From positions 124,001 to 188,000 of the forward strand of contig NZ_JOEY01000022.1 in the NCBI RefSeq assembly GCF_000718165.1: a stretch of DNA of 64,000 bases, in the 5' to 3' direction. Numbering within the stretch: position 1 is the first letter of the stretch; each line of letters begins with the position of its first letter. The notes beneath the pieces are model-generated. The model did not search any database and was not told where the DNA came from. It saw only the letters and a program-made list of their open reading frames with translations. Shown here piece after piece: positions 35,351 to 43,210 of the stretch. The stretch comes from Streptomyces fulvoviolaceus. GTDB taxonomy: Bacteria; Actinomycetota; Actinomycetes; Streptomycetales; Streptomycetaceae. The position numbers were made by a program, and so were the translations under genes.

Positions 35351-37681
35351 CGTGCGTCCGCTCTGGGGGCGGCGACTGCCCGCCCGGTACGGGGCCGGCC
35401 AGCCGACACCCGGACCGTCATAACCCTGCTCGGCCGCCGCGTGCAGCGTCCAGTGCGGGTCGTAGAGGTGGGGGCGGGCCAGCGCGCAGAGGTCTGTACG
35501 CCCGGCCAGGATCAGGGAGTTGACGTCGTCCCAGGAGGAGATCGCGCCGACCGCGATCACCGGGACGCCGGTCTCGTGGCGGATACGGTCCGCGAACGGC
35601 GTCTGGTACGACCGTCCGTACTCCGGCTGCTCCTCGGCCACGACCTGCCCGGTGGACACGTCGATCGCGTCGGCACCATGCGCGGCGAAGGCGCGGGCGA
35701 TCTCGACGGCGTCCTCGGCCGAAGTCCCCTCCTCGGCCCAGTCGGTGGCGGAGATACGGACAGTCACGGGCCGATCCTGTGGCCACACGCCACGTACGGC
35801 GTCGAAGACCTCCAGCGGGAAGCGGAGCCGTTTCGCGAGCGAGCCGCCGTAGGCGTCGGTGCGGCGGTTGGTCAGCGGGGAGAGGAAGCCGGAGAGCAAG
35901 TAGCCGTGGGCGCAGTGGAGTTCGAGGAGGTCGAAGCCGGCGCGGGCGGCACGCCAAGCGGCGGCCATGAACTGCTCGCGGATGTCGGCGAGTTGGGCGC
36001 GGGTCAGCTCGCGTGGGGTCTGGCTGAAGGGTTTGTACGGGATCGGGGAGGCGGCCACGAGGGGCCAGTTGCCGTCGGGGAGAGGCTCGTCGATGCCCTC
36101 CCACATCAGCTTGGTCGAGCCCTTGCGCCCGCTGTGGCCGAGCTGCACGCCGAGCGCGGTACCCGGGGCCTGGGTGTGCACGAAGTCGGCGATCCGGGTC
36201 CAGGCCTCGGCCTGCCTTCCGTTGTAGAGGCCGGTGCAGCCGGGCGTGATCCGGCCCTCCTCGCTGACGCACACCATCTCGGTCATCACGAGGCCCGCCC
36301 CGCCGAGGGCCCTGGCCCCCAGGTGGACGAGGTGGAAGTCGCCGGGGAGTCCGTCGGTGGCCGAGTACATGTCCATGGGCGACACGACGACCCGGTTGCG
36401 CAGGGTCAGCTCACGCAGCCGGAACGGAGTGAACATCGGGGGTGTGCCGGGCGGACAGCCGAACTCGCGCTCCACGGCCGAGGTGAAGTGGGAGTCGCGC
36501 AGGCGCAGGTTGTCGTGGGTGACCCGGCGACTGCGGGTGAGGAGGTTGAAGGCGAACTGGCGGGGCGGCTGGTCGAGGTAGAGACCGAGGTTCTCGAACC
36601 ACTCCAGGCTGGCGCGGGCGGCGCGCTGGGTGGAGGCGACGACGGGTTTGCGCTCCTCTTCGTAGGCCGCCAACGCCCTTTCCAAGGAAGGCTGTTCCTC
36701 CAGGCAAGCGGCCAGCGCGAGGGCGTCCTCGACGGCCAGTTTGGTCCCCGAGCCGATGGAGAAGTGGGCGGTGTGGGCGGCGTCGCCGAGCAGGACGATG
36801 TTGCCGTGGGACCAGTGTTCGTTCACGACCGTGCGGAACGTGGTCCACGCGGACTTGTTGGAGCGGAGGGAGCGCCCGCCGAGCGCTTCCGCGAAGATCT
36901 TGGCGCAGTGTTCCACGGACTCCGTCTCGTCCAGTTCCTCGAAACCTGCTGCCCGCCAGACGTCCTCGTGCATCTCGACGATGACGGTCGAGGCGTCGGG
37001 TGCGTACGGGTAGCCGTGCAGCTGCATCACGCCGTGCTCGGTCTCGGCGATCTCGAAGCGGAAGGCGTCGAAGGCGAAGTCCGCGGCGAGCCAGATGTAG
37101 CGGCAGCGGTGGGTGGTCACATGGGGGCGGAACACATGGGCGTGGGCCTCGCGGGTGGTGCTGTTGACTCCGTCGGCTGCGATGACGAGGTCGTACGTCT
37201 CCGGGAGGTGAGCCGGGGCCTCGGAGCGGAAGCGGAGCTCTACGCTCAAGGCGCGGCAGCGGTCGTGCAGGATCTCCAGGAGGCGTTTCCTGCCCAGGGC
37301 GGCGAAGCCGTGTCCTCCGGAGGTGTGGCGGGTGTTGCGGTGGACGATGTCGATGTCGTCCCAGCGGGTGAAGTGCTGCTGGAGGGCTGCGTAGACCTTG
37401 GGGTCGGCGTGTTCTATGCCGCCCAGGGTTTCGTCGGAGAGGACAACTCCGAAGCCGAAGGTGTCGTCGGGGGCGTTGCGTTCCCAGACGGTGACCTCGC
37501 GGTCGGGGCGGAGACGTTTCAGCAGGGCGGCGGCGTAGAGGCCACCGGGGCCGCCGCCGATGATCGCGATGCGTTGGGGGTGGCTGATCGTCGTCGGCGG
37601 CTGCGGGTCCGTTGTGGCTGGTCGCGCCCACGCGGCGGTAGCCGCAGATTCAATACAGCCCCGCGCCCCTGAGGGTGACAT
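35315..37681 (-). CDS. Bifunctional aryl-CoA monooxygenase / old-yellow-enzyme reductase (salicylyl-CoA 5-hydroxylase / 2-aminobenzoyl-CoA monooxygenase-reductase type)
   Basis: The 788-residue fusion has an N-terminal FAD aromatic hydroxylase domain with RIAIIGGGPGGLYAAAL (FAD fingerprint, from about residue 37), VIAADGVNS, and LLGDAAHTAHFSIGSG (about 315). It continues with a C-terminal FMN old-yellow-enzyme domain from about 410 (FTPFRLRELTLRNRVVVSPM, later ELHCAHGYLLSGFLSPLTNRR). This architecture matches 2-aminobenzoyl-CoA monooxygenase/reductase and salicylyl-CoA 5-hydroxylases, which oxygenate and reduce the ring of an aryl-CoA. The first 33 or so residues before the FAD motif come from a repeat sequence (see the repeat feature) and are not expected in homologues. 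The start lies two bases after the enoyl-CoA hydratase stop. Confidence 0.85.
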   Translation of the reverse strand: MSPSGARGCIESAATAAWARPATTDPQPPTTISHPQRIAIIGGGPGGLYAAALLKRLRPDREVTVWERNAPDDTFGFGVVLSDETLGGIEHADPKVYAALQQHFTRWDDIDIVHRNTRHTSGGHGFAALGRKRLLEILHDRCRALSVELRFRSEAPAHLPETYDLVIAADGVNSTTREAHAHVFRPHVTTHRCRYIWLAADFAFDAFRFEIAETEHGVMQLHGYPYAPDASTVIVEMHEDVWRAAGFEELDETESVEHCAKIFAEALGGRSLRSNKSAWTTFRTVVNEHWSHGNIVLLGDAAHTAHFSIGSGTKLAVEDALALAACLEEQPSLERALAAYEEERKPVVASTQRAARASLEWFENLGLYLDQPPRQFAFNLLTRSRRVTHDNLRLRDSHFTSAVEREFGCPPGTPPMFTPFRLRELTLRNRVVVSPMDMYSATDGLPGDFHLVHLGARALGGAGLVMTEMVCVSEEGRITPGCTGLYNGRQAEAWTRIADFVHTQAPGTALGVQLGHSGRKGSTKLMWEGIDEPLPDGNWPLVAASPIPYKPFSQTPRELTRAQLADIREQFMAAAWRAARAGFDLLELHCAHGYLLSGFLSPLTNRRTDAYGGSLAKRLRFPLEVFDAVRGVWPQDRPVTVRISATDWAEEGTSAEDAVEIARAFAAHGADAIDVSTGQVVAEEQPEYGRSYQTPFADRIRHETGVPVIAVGAISSWDDVNSLILAGRTDLCALARPHLYDPHWTLHAAAEQGYDGPGVGWPAPYRAGSRRPQSGRTDAPKPRLTLGT
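37592..37676. repeat. Streptomyces-type GC-rich repeat at the monooxygenase gene start
   Basis: The stretch containing GGCTGCGGGTCCGTTGTGGC, TGGTCGCGCCCACGCGGCGG and CAGCCCCGCGCCCCTGAGGG resembles, from memory, a very common Streptomyces intergenic repeat. It contains a small stem GCGGC-GGTA-GCCGC. Here it lies inside the reading frame between the ATG and the FAD-binding motif. Confidence 0.6.
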
Positions 37682-37683
37682 CG

Positions 37684-38511
37684 TCACCGCCCCTGCCACT
37701 TCGGAGGGCGCTTTTCCTTGAAGGACGCGTGGAACTCGGCGTAATCCTCGCCGTGCATCAACAGGGCCTGCGTCGAGGCGTCCAGCTCGACGCTGGCCGC
37801 CAGGGGCATGTCCAGCTCGGCCGTCAGCAAGGCCTTCGTCTGGGCGTACGCCAATGCCGGGCCCTCGGCCAGGCGGCGGGCGAGTGCCTGCGCGGCCTCG
37901 TCCGCCCGGCCCTCGTCCGTCAGTTCGCTGATCAGGCCGATGCGCTCGGCCTCGGAGGCGCGGACCGGCTCGCCCAGCATCAGCAGGCGGGTCGCGTGGC
38001 CGAGGCCGACCACCCGGGGCAACAGATAGGCCGCGCCCATGTCGCCGCCGGACAGGCCGACGCGGGTGAACAGGAACGCGAAGCGCGCCGAGGGATCCGC
38101 CACCCGGAAGTCCGCGGCCAGGGCCAGCACCGACCCCGCGCCCGCCGCCACCCCGTGCACCGCCGCGATCACCGGGAACGGGCACTCCCGTACGGCCCGC
38201 ACGACCTGCCCGGTCATCCGGTTGAAGTCGAGCAGTTGGGCGGTGTCCATCGACAGGGTCGCGCCGATGATCTCGTCGACGTCGCCGCCGGAGCAGAAGC
38301 CGCGGCCCTCGCCGGCCAGCACCAGGGCCCGTACGGTCCGCTCCCGGGACAGCTCGGCGAGCAGGTCGCGCAGGTCGGCGTAGGCGCCGAAGGTGAGCGC
38401 GTTGAGTTTGTCGGGGCGGGCGAGGGTGACGGTAGCGACGCCGTCCGCGAGGTCCACGCGCAGGTGCTCCCAGCGGGCGGTCCGGGCGGCGGAACCGGTG
38501 AAGGGACTCAT
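37684..38511 (-). CDS. Enoyl-CoA hydratase/isomerase family protein
   Basis: The 275-residue crotonase-fold protein has the oxyanion-hole segments LAGEGRGFCSGGDVDEI (about 65-81) and AAVHGVAAGAGSVLALAADF (about 117-136), plus the helical C-terminal region. GAGGAGG precedes ATG 38511. Family members hydrate or isomerise enoyl-CoAs, and some cleave rings of alicyclic CoA esters. It heads a two-gene operon with the monooxygenase/reductase, so it probably acts on the dearomatised CoA product. Its leader carries a 17-bp direct repeat. Confidence 0.9.
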   Translation of the reverse strand: MSPFTGSAARTARWEHLRVDLADGVATVTLARPDKLNALTFGAYADLRDLLAELSRERTVRALVLAGEGRGFCSGGDVDEIIGATLSMDTAQLLDFNRMTGQVVRAVRECPFPVIAAVHGVAAGAGSVLALAADFRVADPSARFAFLFTRVGLSGGDMGAAYLLPRVVGLGHATRLLMLGEPVRASEAERIGLISELTDEGRADEAAQALARRLAEGPALAYAQTKALLTAELDMPLAASVELDASTQALLMHGEDYAEFHASFKEKRPPKWQGR

Positions 38512-38831
38512 GTCGTGCGGCCTCCTCGCATGAGGTGCGCTCTATCCCTGCATGAGGTGCGCTCTACCCTTCGAAGCTATCACCCATCTTTGACTGTCGT
38601 CACGAGTGCGCGATAGCCCTGTCCTCGTATGACCTGAACACGACCTGAACACGTCCCGTCCGTCACGAGTCGTCGATAGCCCGGTAACGACGGGAGAAGC
38701 CGTGCGAGGCAAGCCGTTGCTACGGGTAAGCCGCCCGGTAACGGGGCCGAAGGTCCCGTACGGTGACCGTCGGACGCCTCTGCCGGGCGGCGCCGTACCA
38801 TTCATAAGGTTGAAAGCAGGACAGCCTGCTC
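38512..38831. promoter_or_regulatory. Repeat-rich divergent regulatory region
   Basis: This 320-bp gap between divergent genes holds no gene but several repeats. These are two copies of GCATGAGGTGCGCTCTA (38528-38544 and 38550-38566), tandem GACCTGAACAC (38631-38641 and 38642-38652), and two copies of GTCACGAGT-N3-CGATAGCCC (38599-38619 and 38662-38682). It also holds the palindrome TGACTGTCGTCA (38591-38602). TTGACT-N16-GATAGC (38590-38617) is a possible plus-strand promoter. Confidence 0.6.
38578..38603 (-). promoter_or_regulatory. Promoter/operator of the enoyl-CoA hydratase operon
   Basis: On the minus strand GTGACGACAGTCAA is followed by 8 bases and GATAGC, the same arrangement as upstream of the acyl-CoA dehydrogenase gene at 30052-30025. 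The palindrome TGACGACAGTCA covers the presumed -35. Confidence 0.6.
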
Positions 38832-39284
38832 ATGAACGGACCCGCCTTGCAAGATCGCCCTTCCGCCTCCGCCTCCTGGCGCATCGCACTGCCGCACTCC
38901 GCCGCGGCCGTGCCCGTGGCCCGCGCTCTCGTGCGCACCGCGCTGGCAGAGCTGGAGCACGGGGCGGACTGCGACACCGCGGAACTGCTGACGGCCGAGC
39001 TGGTCGCGAACGCCGTGGAGCACACCACCGGGGACAGCCCCATAGAGCTGGTCGTCGAGCTGCTGCCCGGCGGCTGCCAGGTCGAGGTGCACGACCCGGA
39101 CCCGGCGCCGCCCGGCAACCTCACCCGTCCGGTGGACACCGAGCCCGACCCCTGGCAGGAGCACGGGCGCGGCCTGCTGCTGATCCGCGCCCTCAGCTCG
39201 TCCTGCGGGCACCGCCCCACCGAGTCCGGCAAGGCGGTCTGGTTCAGACTGCCAGTGGTTCCGCGGCAGTGGCGTCCGGCGTGA
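38832..39284 (+). CDS. Anti-sigma/RsbW-type HATPase domain protein
   Basis: The 150-residue protein is a single GHKL ATPase domain of the kind abundant in Streptomyces. AELLTAELVANAVEHTTGDS carries the N-box Asn, VEVHDPDP the G1-type Asp, and EHGRGLLLIRALSSSCGHR the G2 lid. Such proteins act as anti-sigma factors or phosphorylate anti-anti-sigma partners. No partner gene is adjacent, so it is an orphan. Its last 41 bases overlap the 3' end of the convergent permease gene. Confidence 0.88.
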   Translation: MNGPALQDRPSASASWRIALPHSAAAVPVARALVRTALAELEHGADCDTAELLTAELVANAVEHTTGDSPIELVVELLPGGCQVEVHDPDPAPPGNLTRPVDTEPDPWQEHGRGLLLIRALSSSCGHRPTESGKAVWFRLPVVPRQWRPA

Positions 39285-40677
39285 CCGGGGCCTGGGTGAG
39301 CCGGGAGTTCCGGCGCCCGTAGCCGACGTAGACCAGGAATCCGACGGCCAGGAACACCGCGAACTGGAGCCAGGTCGTCCCGCCCGTCTCGTACATCAGG
39401 TAGAGACAGAAGCCGACGCCGAGCAACGGTGTCACGGGGTACAGCGGCACCCGGAAGGTACGGGCGAGGCCCGGCTCCCGGCGTCGTAGCGCGATCACCG
39501 CGATGTTGACGACGGCCATCACGGCGAGCGTGCCGATGGTGCAGAGGTTGACCACCGAGTCCAGCGACGCGAAGGCGGCCGGGACCGCGAAGACGACCGC
39601 GACGATCAGGGTGCCGGCGACCGGCGTCGAGGTCTTCGGCGAGACCTTCTCGAAGACACGCGGGATCAGTCCGTCCCGGGACATGGACATGAGGATGCGG
39701 GTCTGGCCGTACATCACGGCCAGCACCACCGAGGCGATGGCGACGACCGCGCCGAACGCGATGACGCCTCCGCCCACCGAAGAGCCGGTGACCTCGTTGA
39801 CGACGTACGACAGCGCGGCGGGCCGGCCGCCGACCTCGTCGCCGCCGATGGCGCCGATCGCGGCGACGGCGACCGCGCAGTACAGCAGGGTGACCAGGCC
39901 GATGCAGACGAGGATCGCGACGGGGATGTCCCGACGCGGGTTCTTCGCCTCCTCGCCGGCCGTGGTGATCGCGTCGAAGCCGATGTACGAGAAGAACGCG
40001 GCCGTGGTGCCCGCGCCGATGCCGCCGAGGCCGGCCGGGGAGAACGGCGTGAGGTTGCCGTCCCTGAAGGCGGTGAACCCGATCGCGCAGAAGGCGACCA
40101 GGATCGCGAGCTTCAACACCGCCATCGCGGCCGTCGCGCGGGCGCTCTCGCGCACTCCGCGGACCAGGAGTACGGCGGCCATGGCGATGACGATCACGGC
40201 GGGGAGGTTGATCACTCCGCCGTCGCCGGGTCCGGCCGAGAGGGCTTCGGGCAGGTGCAGCCCGACGAGGCTGTCGAGGAGCTCGTTGACGTACTGGCTC
40301 CAGCCGACCGCGACGGCCGACACGGAGACGCCGTACTCGAGGAGCAGACACCAGCCGACCAGGAAGGCCGTGGTCTCGCCGAGTCCGGCGTAGGCGAAGG
40401 AGTACGACGATCCGGAGACCGGGATCGCGCCGCCCAGCTCGGCGAAGGCGAACGCGGTGAACACGCAGGTGATCGCGGCGAGGACGAAGGAGACGATGAC
40501 GGCCGGGCCAGCCTGGGCGACCGAATCGGAGAGTCCGACGAAGATGCCGGTGCCGACGATCGCGCCGAGGCCGAAGCAGATCAGCTGGAAGAGGCCCATC
40601 GTGCGACGGAGACCGTGGCCCTCGCGGTCGGTGCCGGATTCGGCGACGAGGAGGGCGGGGGACTTTCTGCGGGGCAT
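39244..40677 (-). CDS. APC-family amino acid permease
   Basis: The 477-residue integral membrane protein has about 12 hydrophobic helices. The APC signature is FGLGAIVGTGIFVG near residue 35, followed by VSGSSYSFAYAGLGE and FSYIGFDAITTAGEEAKNP. Its length and motifs fit the cationic amino acid transporter branch. It is third in line after arginine deiminase and ornithine carbamoyltransferase genes on the same strand, so arginine uptake or arginine/ornithine exchange is a reasonable inference. Specificity cannot be read from the sequence. Confidence 0.88.
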   Translation of the reverse strand: MPRRKSPALLVAESGTDREGHGLRRTMGLFQLICFGLGAIVGTGIFVGLSDSVAQAGPAVIVSFVLAAITCVFTAFAFAELGGAIPVSGSSYSFAYAGLGETTAFLVGWCLLLEYGVSVSAVAVGWSQYVNELLDSLVGLHLPEALSAGPGDGGVINLPAVIVIAMAAVLLVRGVRESARATAAMAVLKLAILVAFCAIGFTAFRDGNLTPFSPAGLGGIGAGTTAAFFSYIGFDAITTAGEEAKNPRRDIPVAILVCIGLVTLLYCAVAVAAIGAIGGDEVGGRPAALSYVVNEVTGSSVGGGVIAFGAVVAIASVVLAVMYGQTRILMSMSRDGLIPRVFEKVSPKTSTPVAGTLIVAVVFAVPAAFASLDSVVNLCTIGTLAVMAVVNIAVIALRRREPGLARTFRVPLYPVTPLLGVGFCLYLMYETGGTTWLQFAVFLAVGFLVYVGYGRRNSRLTQAPVTPDATAAEPLAV

Positions 40678-40772
40678 GCGGGTGGTGCTCGTTTCTCAGT
40701 GGTGCGACGGGTGGTCGCGGGCGGCGGCCGCGGAAGGGGTGGCTCCGGGCCGCCGGACAGCATAAGGCCTGT

Positions 40773-41780
40773 TCAGGCGAGGGTCGCGACCATGACGGCC
40801 TTGATGGTGTGCAGGCGGTTCTCGGCCTCGTCGAAGACGACCGAGTGCGCCGACTCGAAGACCTCGTCGGTGACTTCCAGGGAGTCGAGGCCGTGGCTCT
40901 CGTATATGTCCTGGCCGACCTTCGTGCCCAGGTCGTGGAAGGCCGGCAGGCAGTGCAGGAACTTGACGTCCGGGTTGCCGGTGGCGCGCAGGACGTCCAT
41001 GGTCACGGCGTACGGGCCGAGGGCGGCGATCCGCTCGTCCCAGACCTCCTTGGGCTCACCCATGGAGACCCAGACATCGGTGGCGACGAAGTCGGCACCC
41101 GCGACGCCCTCGGCCACGGACTCGGTGAGCGTGACGCGGGCGCCGCTGGTCTCGGCGAGCTCCTGGGCCCGGTCGACGATGTCCTGGGCGGGCCAGTAGG
41201 ACTTCGGGGCGACGACGCGGACGTCCATGCCGAGCAGGGCGCCGGTGATCAGGTAGGAGTTGCCCATGTTGAAGCGGGCGTCGCCCAGGTAGGCGAAGGC
41301 GATGTCCGTCAGGGGCTTGGCGCTGTGCTCGGTCATGGTGAGCACGTCGGCGAGCATCTGGGTGGGGTGCCAGTCGTCGGTGAGGCCGTTGTAGACGGGG
41401 ACGCCGGCGAACGCGGCCAGCTCCTCCACCTTCTGCTGGCTGTCCCCGCGGTACTCGATCCCGTCGTACATCCGGCCCAGCACACGCGCGGTGTCCTTCA
41501 CGGACTCCTTGTGCCCGATCTGCGAGCCCGACGGGTCCAGGTACGTCGTCGAGGCGCCCTGGTCGGCGGCCGCGACCTCGAACGCGCAGCGCGTGCGCGT
41601 CGAGGTCTTCTCGAAGATCAGCGCGATGTTCCTGCCCTGGAGATGCCGTGCCTCGGTCCCGGCCTTCTTCGCGGCCTTGAGTTCCGCGGCCAGCTCGATC
41701 AGACCGAGGAACTCCTGCCCGGTGAAGTCGAGCTCCTTGAGGAAGTGGCGCCCGGCGAGGGCGGTCGGGACAGTCGCCAT
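40773..41780 (-). CDS. arcB: Ornithine carbamoyltransferase (probably catabolic)
   Basis: The 335-residue enzyme has the carbamoyl-phosphate motif [12 protein letters not shown] (about 54-65), the ornithine-loop region [15 protein letters not shown], and the catalytic HCLPAFHD (about 272). It interconverts citrulline plus phosphate with ornithine plus carbamoyl phosphate. Its position directly after arginine deiminase, and a length of 335, favour the catabolic arginine deiminase role. An anabolic argF function cannot be excluded by sequence alone. No carbamate kinase gene (arcC) is present in the window. Confidence 0.85.
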   Translation of the reverse strand: MATVPTALAGRHFLKELDFTGQEFLGLIELAAELKAAKKAGTEARHLQGRNIALIFEKTSTRTRCAFEVAAADQGASTTYLDPSGSQIGHKESVKDTARVLGRMYDGIEYRGDSQQKVEELAAFAGVPVYNGLTDDWHPTQMLADVLTMTEHSAKPLTDIAFAYLGDARFNMGNSYLITGALLGMDVRVVAPKSYWPAQDIVDRAQELAETSGARVTLTESVAEGVAGADFVATDVWVSMGEPKEVWDERIAALGPYAVTMDVLRATGNPDVKFLHCLPAFHDLGTKVGQDIYESHGLDSLEVTDEVFESAHSVVFDEAENRLHTIKAVMVATLA

Positions 41781-41818
41781 GGGGACGCTCCAGAGGGACG
41801 AGAACAGGACTCTGGAAG

Positions 41819-41862
41819 TCTATACGACATTCAGCATTTCTATACAGTCTGCCTTTCTATAC
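41819..41862. promoter_or_regulatory. Three TCTATAC repeats between arcA and arcB
   Basis: TCTATAC occurs at 41819-41825, 41839-41845 and 41856-41862 in an unusually AT-rich stretch; the last overlaps the arcA stop codon. The spacing of 20 and 17 bases suggests a regulator site or promoter for arcB. It does not match an ARG box as I know it. Confidence 0.4.
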
Positions 41863-43080
41863 CGCCCCCCTCTCCACCGGACAGCTCATGCAGCGCGGTC
41901 CGCCCCTCCCCCGGCCCAGCTCGCTGCCCGGGATCTCGATCACCTCGATGCCCTGCTTGCGCAGATGCGTGTTGGTGGTGGCGTTCCGCTCATAGGCGAC
42001 GACGACGCCGGGCTCGACGGCGAGCACGTTGCAGCCGTCGTCCCACTGCTCACGCTCGGCCGCGTGCACGTCCTGGGTCGCGGTCAGCACGCGGATCTGG
42101 TCCAGCCCGAGGGCGGCGGCGATCGCGCGGTGCATGTGCTCCGGCGGATGGTCGGTGACCTTCAACTCCTTGTCGCCGACGCCGGGTTCGATGGTGTACG
42201 AGCGGAGCATGCCGAGCCCGGCGTACTGGGTGAAGGTGTCACCGTCGACCATCGTCATCACGGTGTCGAGGTGCATGAAGGCGCGCCGTTTCGGCATGTC
42301 GAGGGCCACGATCGTCTGTGCGGAGCCCGCGGCGAACAGCTTGTGCGCAAGCATCTCGACGGCCTGGGGGGTGGTCCGCTCGCTCATGCCGATGAGCACG
42401 GCGCCGTTGCCGATGACGAGCACGTCCCCGCCCTCGATGGTGGAGGGGTAGTCGGCCTGCCCCTCGGACCAGACGTGGAACGTTTCGTCACGGAACTGCG
42501 GGTGATGCCGGTAGATCGCCTCGAAGTGCACGGTCTCCCGCTGCCGGGCCGGCCAGCGCATGGCGTTGATGGAGACGCCGTCGTAGATCCAGGCCGAGGT
42601 GTCGCGGGTGAAGAGGTGGTTGGGCAGCGGGCCGAGCAGGAAGTCGTCGAGGTCCATGACATGGAAGCGCACGGAGGCCGGCTCCGGGTGCGCGTCCAGG
42701 AACTCCCGCTTGGTCATCCCGCCGACGAGGGCCTCGGCCAGCTCCCCGGCGGGCAGCGTCTCGAAGGCGGCCCGGAGGTGGTCGGTGGCGAGCGGACCGT
42801 ACTCCTTCTCGTCGAAGACCCGGTCCAGGACGAGCGCGCGGGCCGCCGGGACCTCCAGGGCCTCGGTGAGCAGGTCACCGAAGAGGTGGACGGTGACGCC
42901 ACGGTCGCGCAGCACGTCGGCGAACCCGTCGTGCTCGGCACGCGCCCGGCGCACCCACAGCACGTCATCGAAGAGCAACGCGTCCTTGTTGCTGGGCGTG
43001 AGCCTTTTGAGCTCGAGATCCGGCCGGTGCAGGATGACGCGGCGCAGCCGCCCGAACTCGGAGTCGACATGGAATCCCAT
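41857..43080 (-). CDS. arcA: Arginine deiminase
   Basis: The 407-residue enzyme hydrolyses arginine to citrulline and ammonia. Guanidino-group catalysis is supported by FTRDTSAW (about 159), the EGGDVLVIG motif (about 218), [10 protein letters not shown] (about 272) and the C-terminal nucleophile GGPRCMSCP (Cys at about 396). It is the first gene of an arcA-arcB-permease run on the minus strand. Its promoter region faces the SPFH gene across 130 bases containing a strong inverted repeat at 43158-43186. Complete arginine deiminase modules yield ATP under oxygen limitation. Confidence 0.93.
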   Translation of the reverse strand: MGFHVDSEFGRLRRVILHRPDLELKRLTPSNKDALLFDDVLWVRRARAEHDGFADVLRDRGVTVHLFGDLLTEALEVPAARALVLDRVFDEKEYGPLATDHLRAAFETLPAGELAEALVGGMTKREFLDAHPEPASVRFHVMDLDDFLLGPLPNHLFTRDTSAWIYDGVSINAMRWPARQRETVHFEAIYRHHPQFRDETFHVWSEGQADYPSTIEGGDVLVIGNGAVLIGMSERTTPQAVEMLAHKLFAAGSAQTIVALDMPKRRAFMHLDTVMTMVDGDTFTQYAGLGMLRSYTIEPGVGDKELKVTDHPPEHMHRAIAAALGLDQIRVLTATQDVHAAEREQWDDGCNVLAVEPGVVVAYERNATTNTHLRKQGIEVIEIPGSELGRGRGGPRCMSCPVERGAV

Positions 43081-43155
43081 GACTCCATCCTGACCATCGG
43101 GGAGCGTCTTGACGCTCCCCTCGCCCGTTTCTTGAGCCTTCTTATTTTCGTCCTC

Positions 43156-43186
43156 TTGACGATAAGCACCTCAACGGCTTATCGTC
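43156..43186. promoter_or_regulatory. Promoter overlapped by a 10-bp perfect inverted repeat
   Basis: GACGATAAGC (43158-43167) and GCTTATCGTC (43177-43186) form a perfect inverted repeat with a 9-bp spacer. TTGACG (43156-43161) and TTATCG (43179-43184), 17 bases apart, make a plus-strand promoter for the SPFH gene, entirely covered by the repeat. It could also control the divergent arcA gene. Confidence 0.6.
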
Positions 43187-43210
43187 GATACGACGACAAG
43201 GAGGAGCCTC

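Noticed and set aside
38832..39284. Linking the HATPase protein to the aryl-CoA pathway because it shares the divergent region
   Set aside because: The gene is 215 bases from the shared promoter element, and orphan HATPases occur widely in Streptomyces, so adjacency alone is weak evidence.
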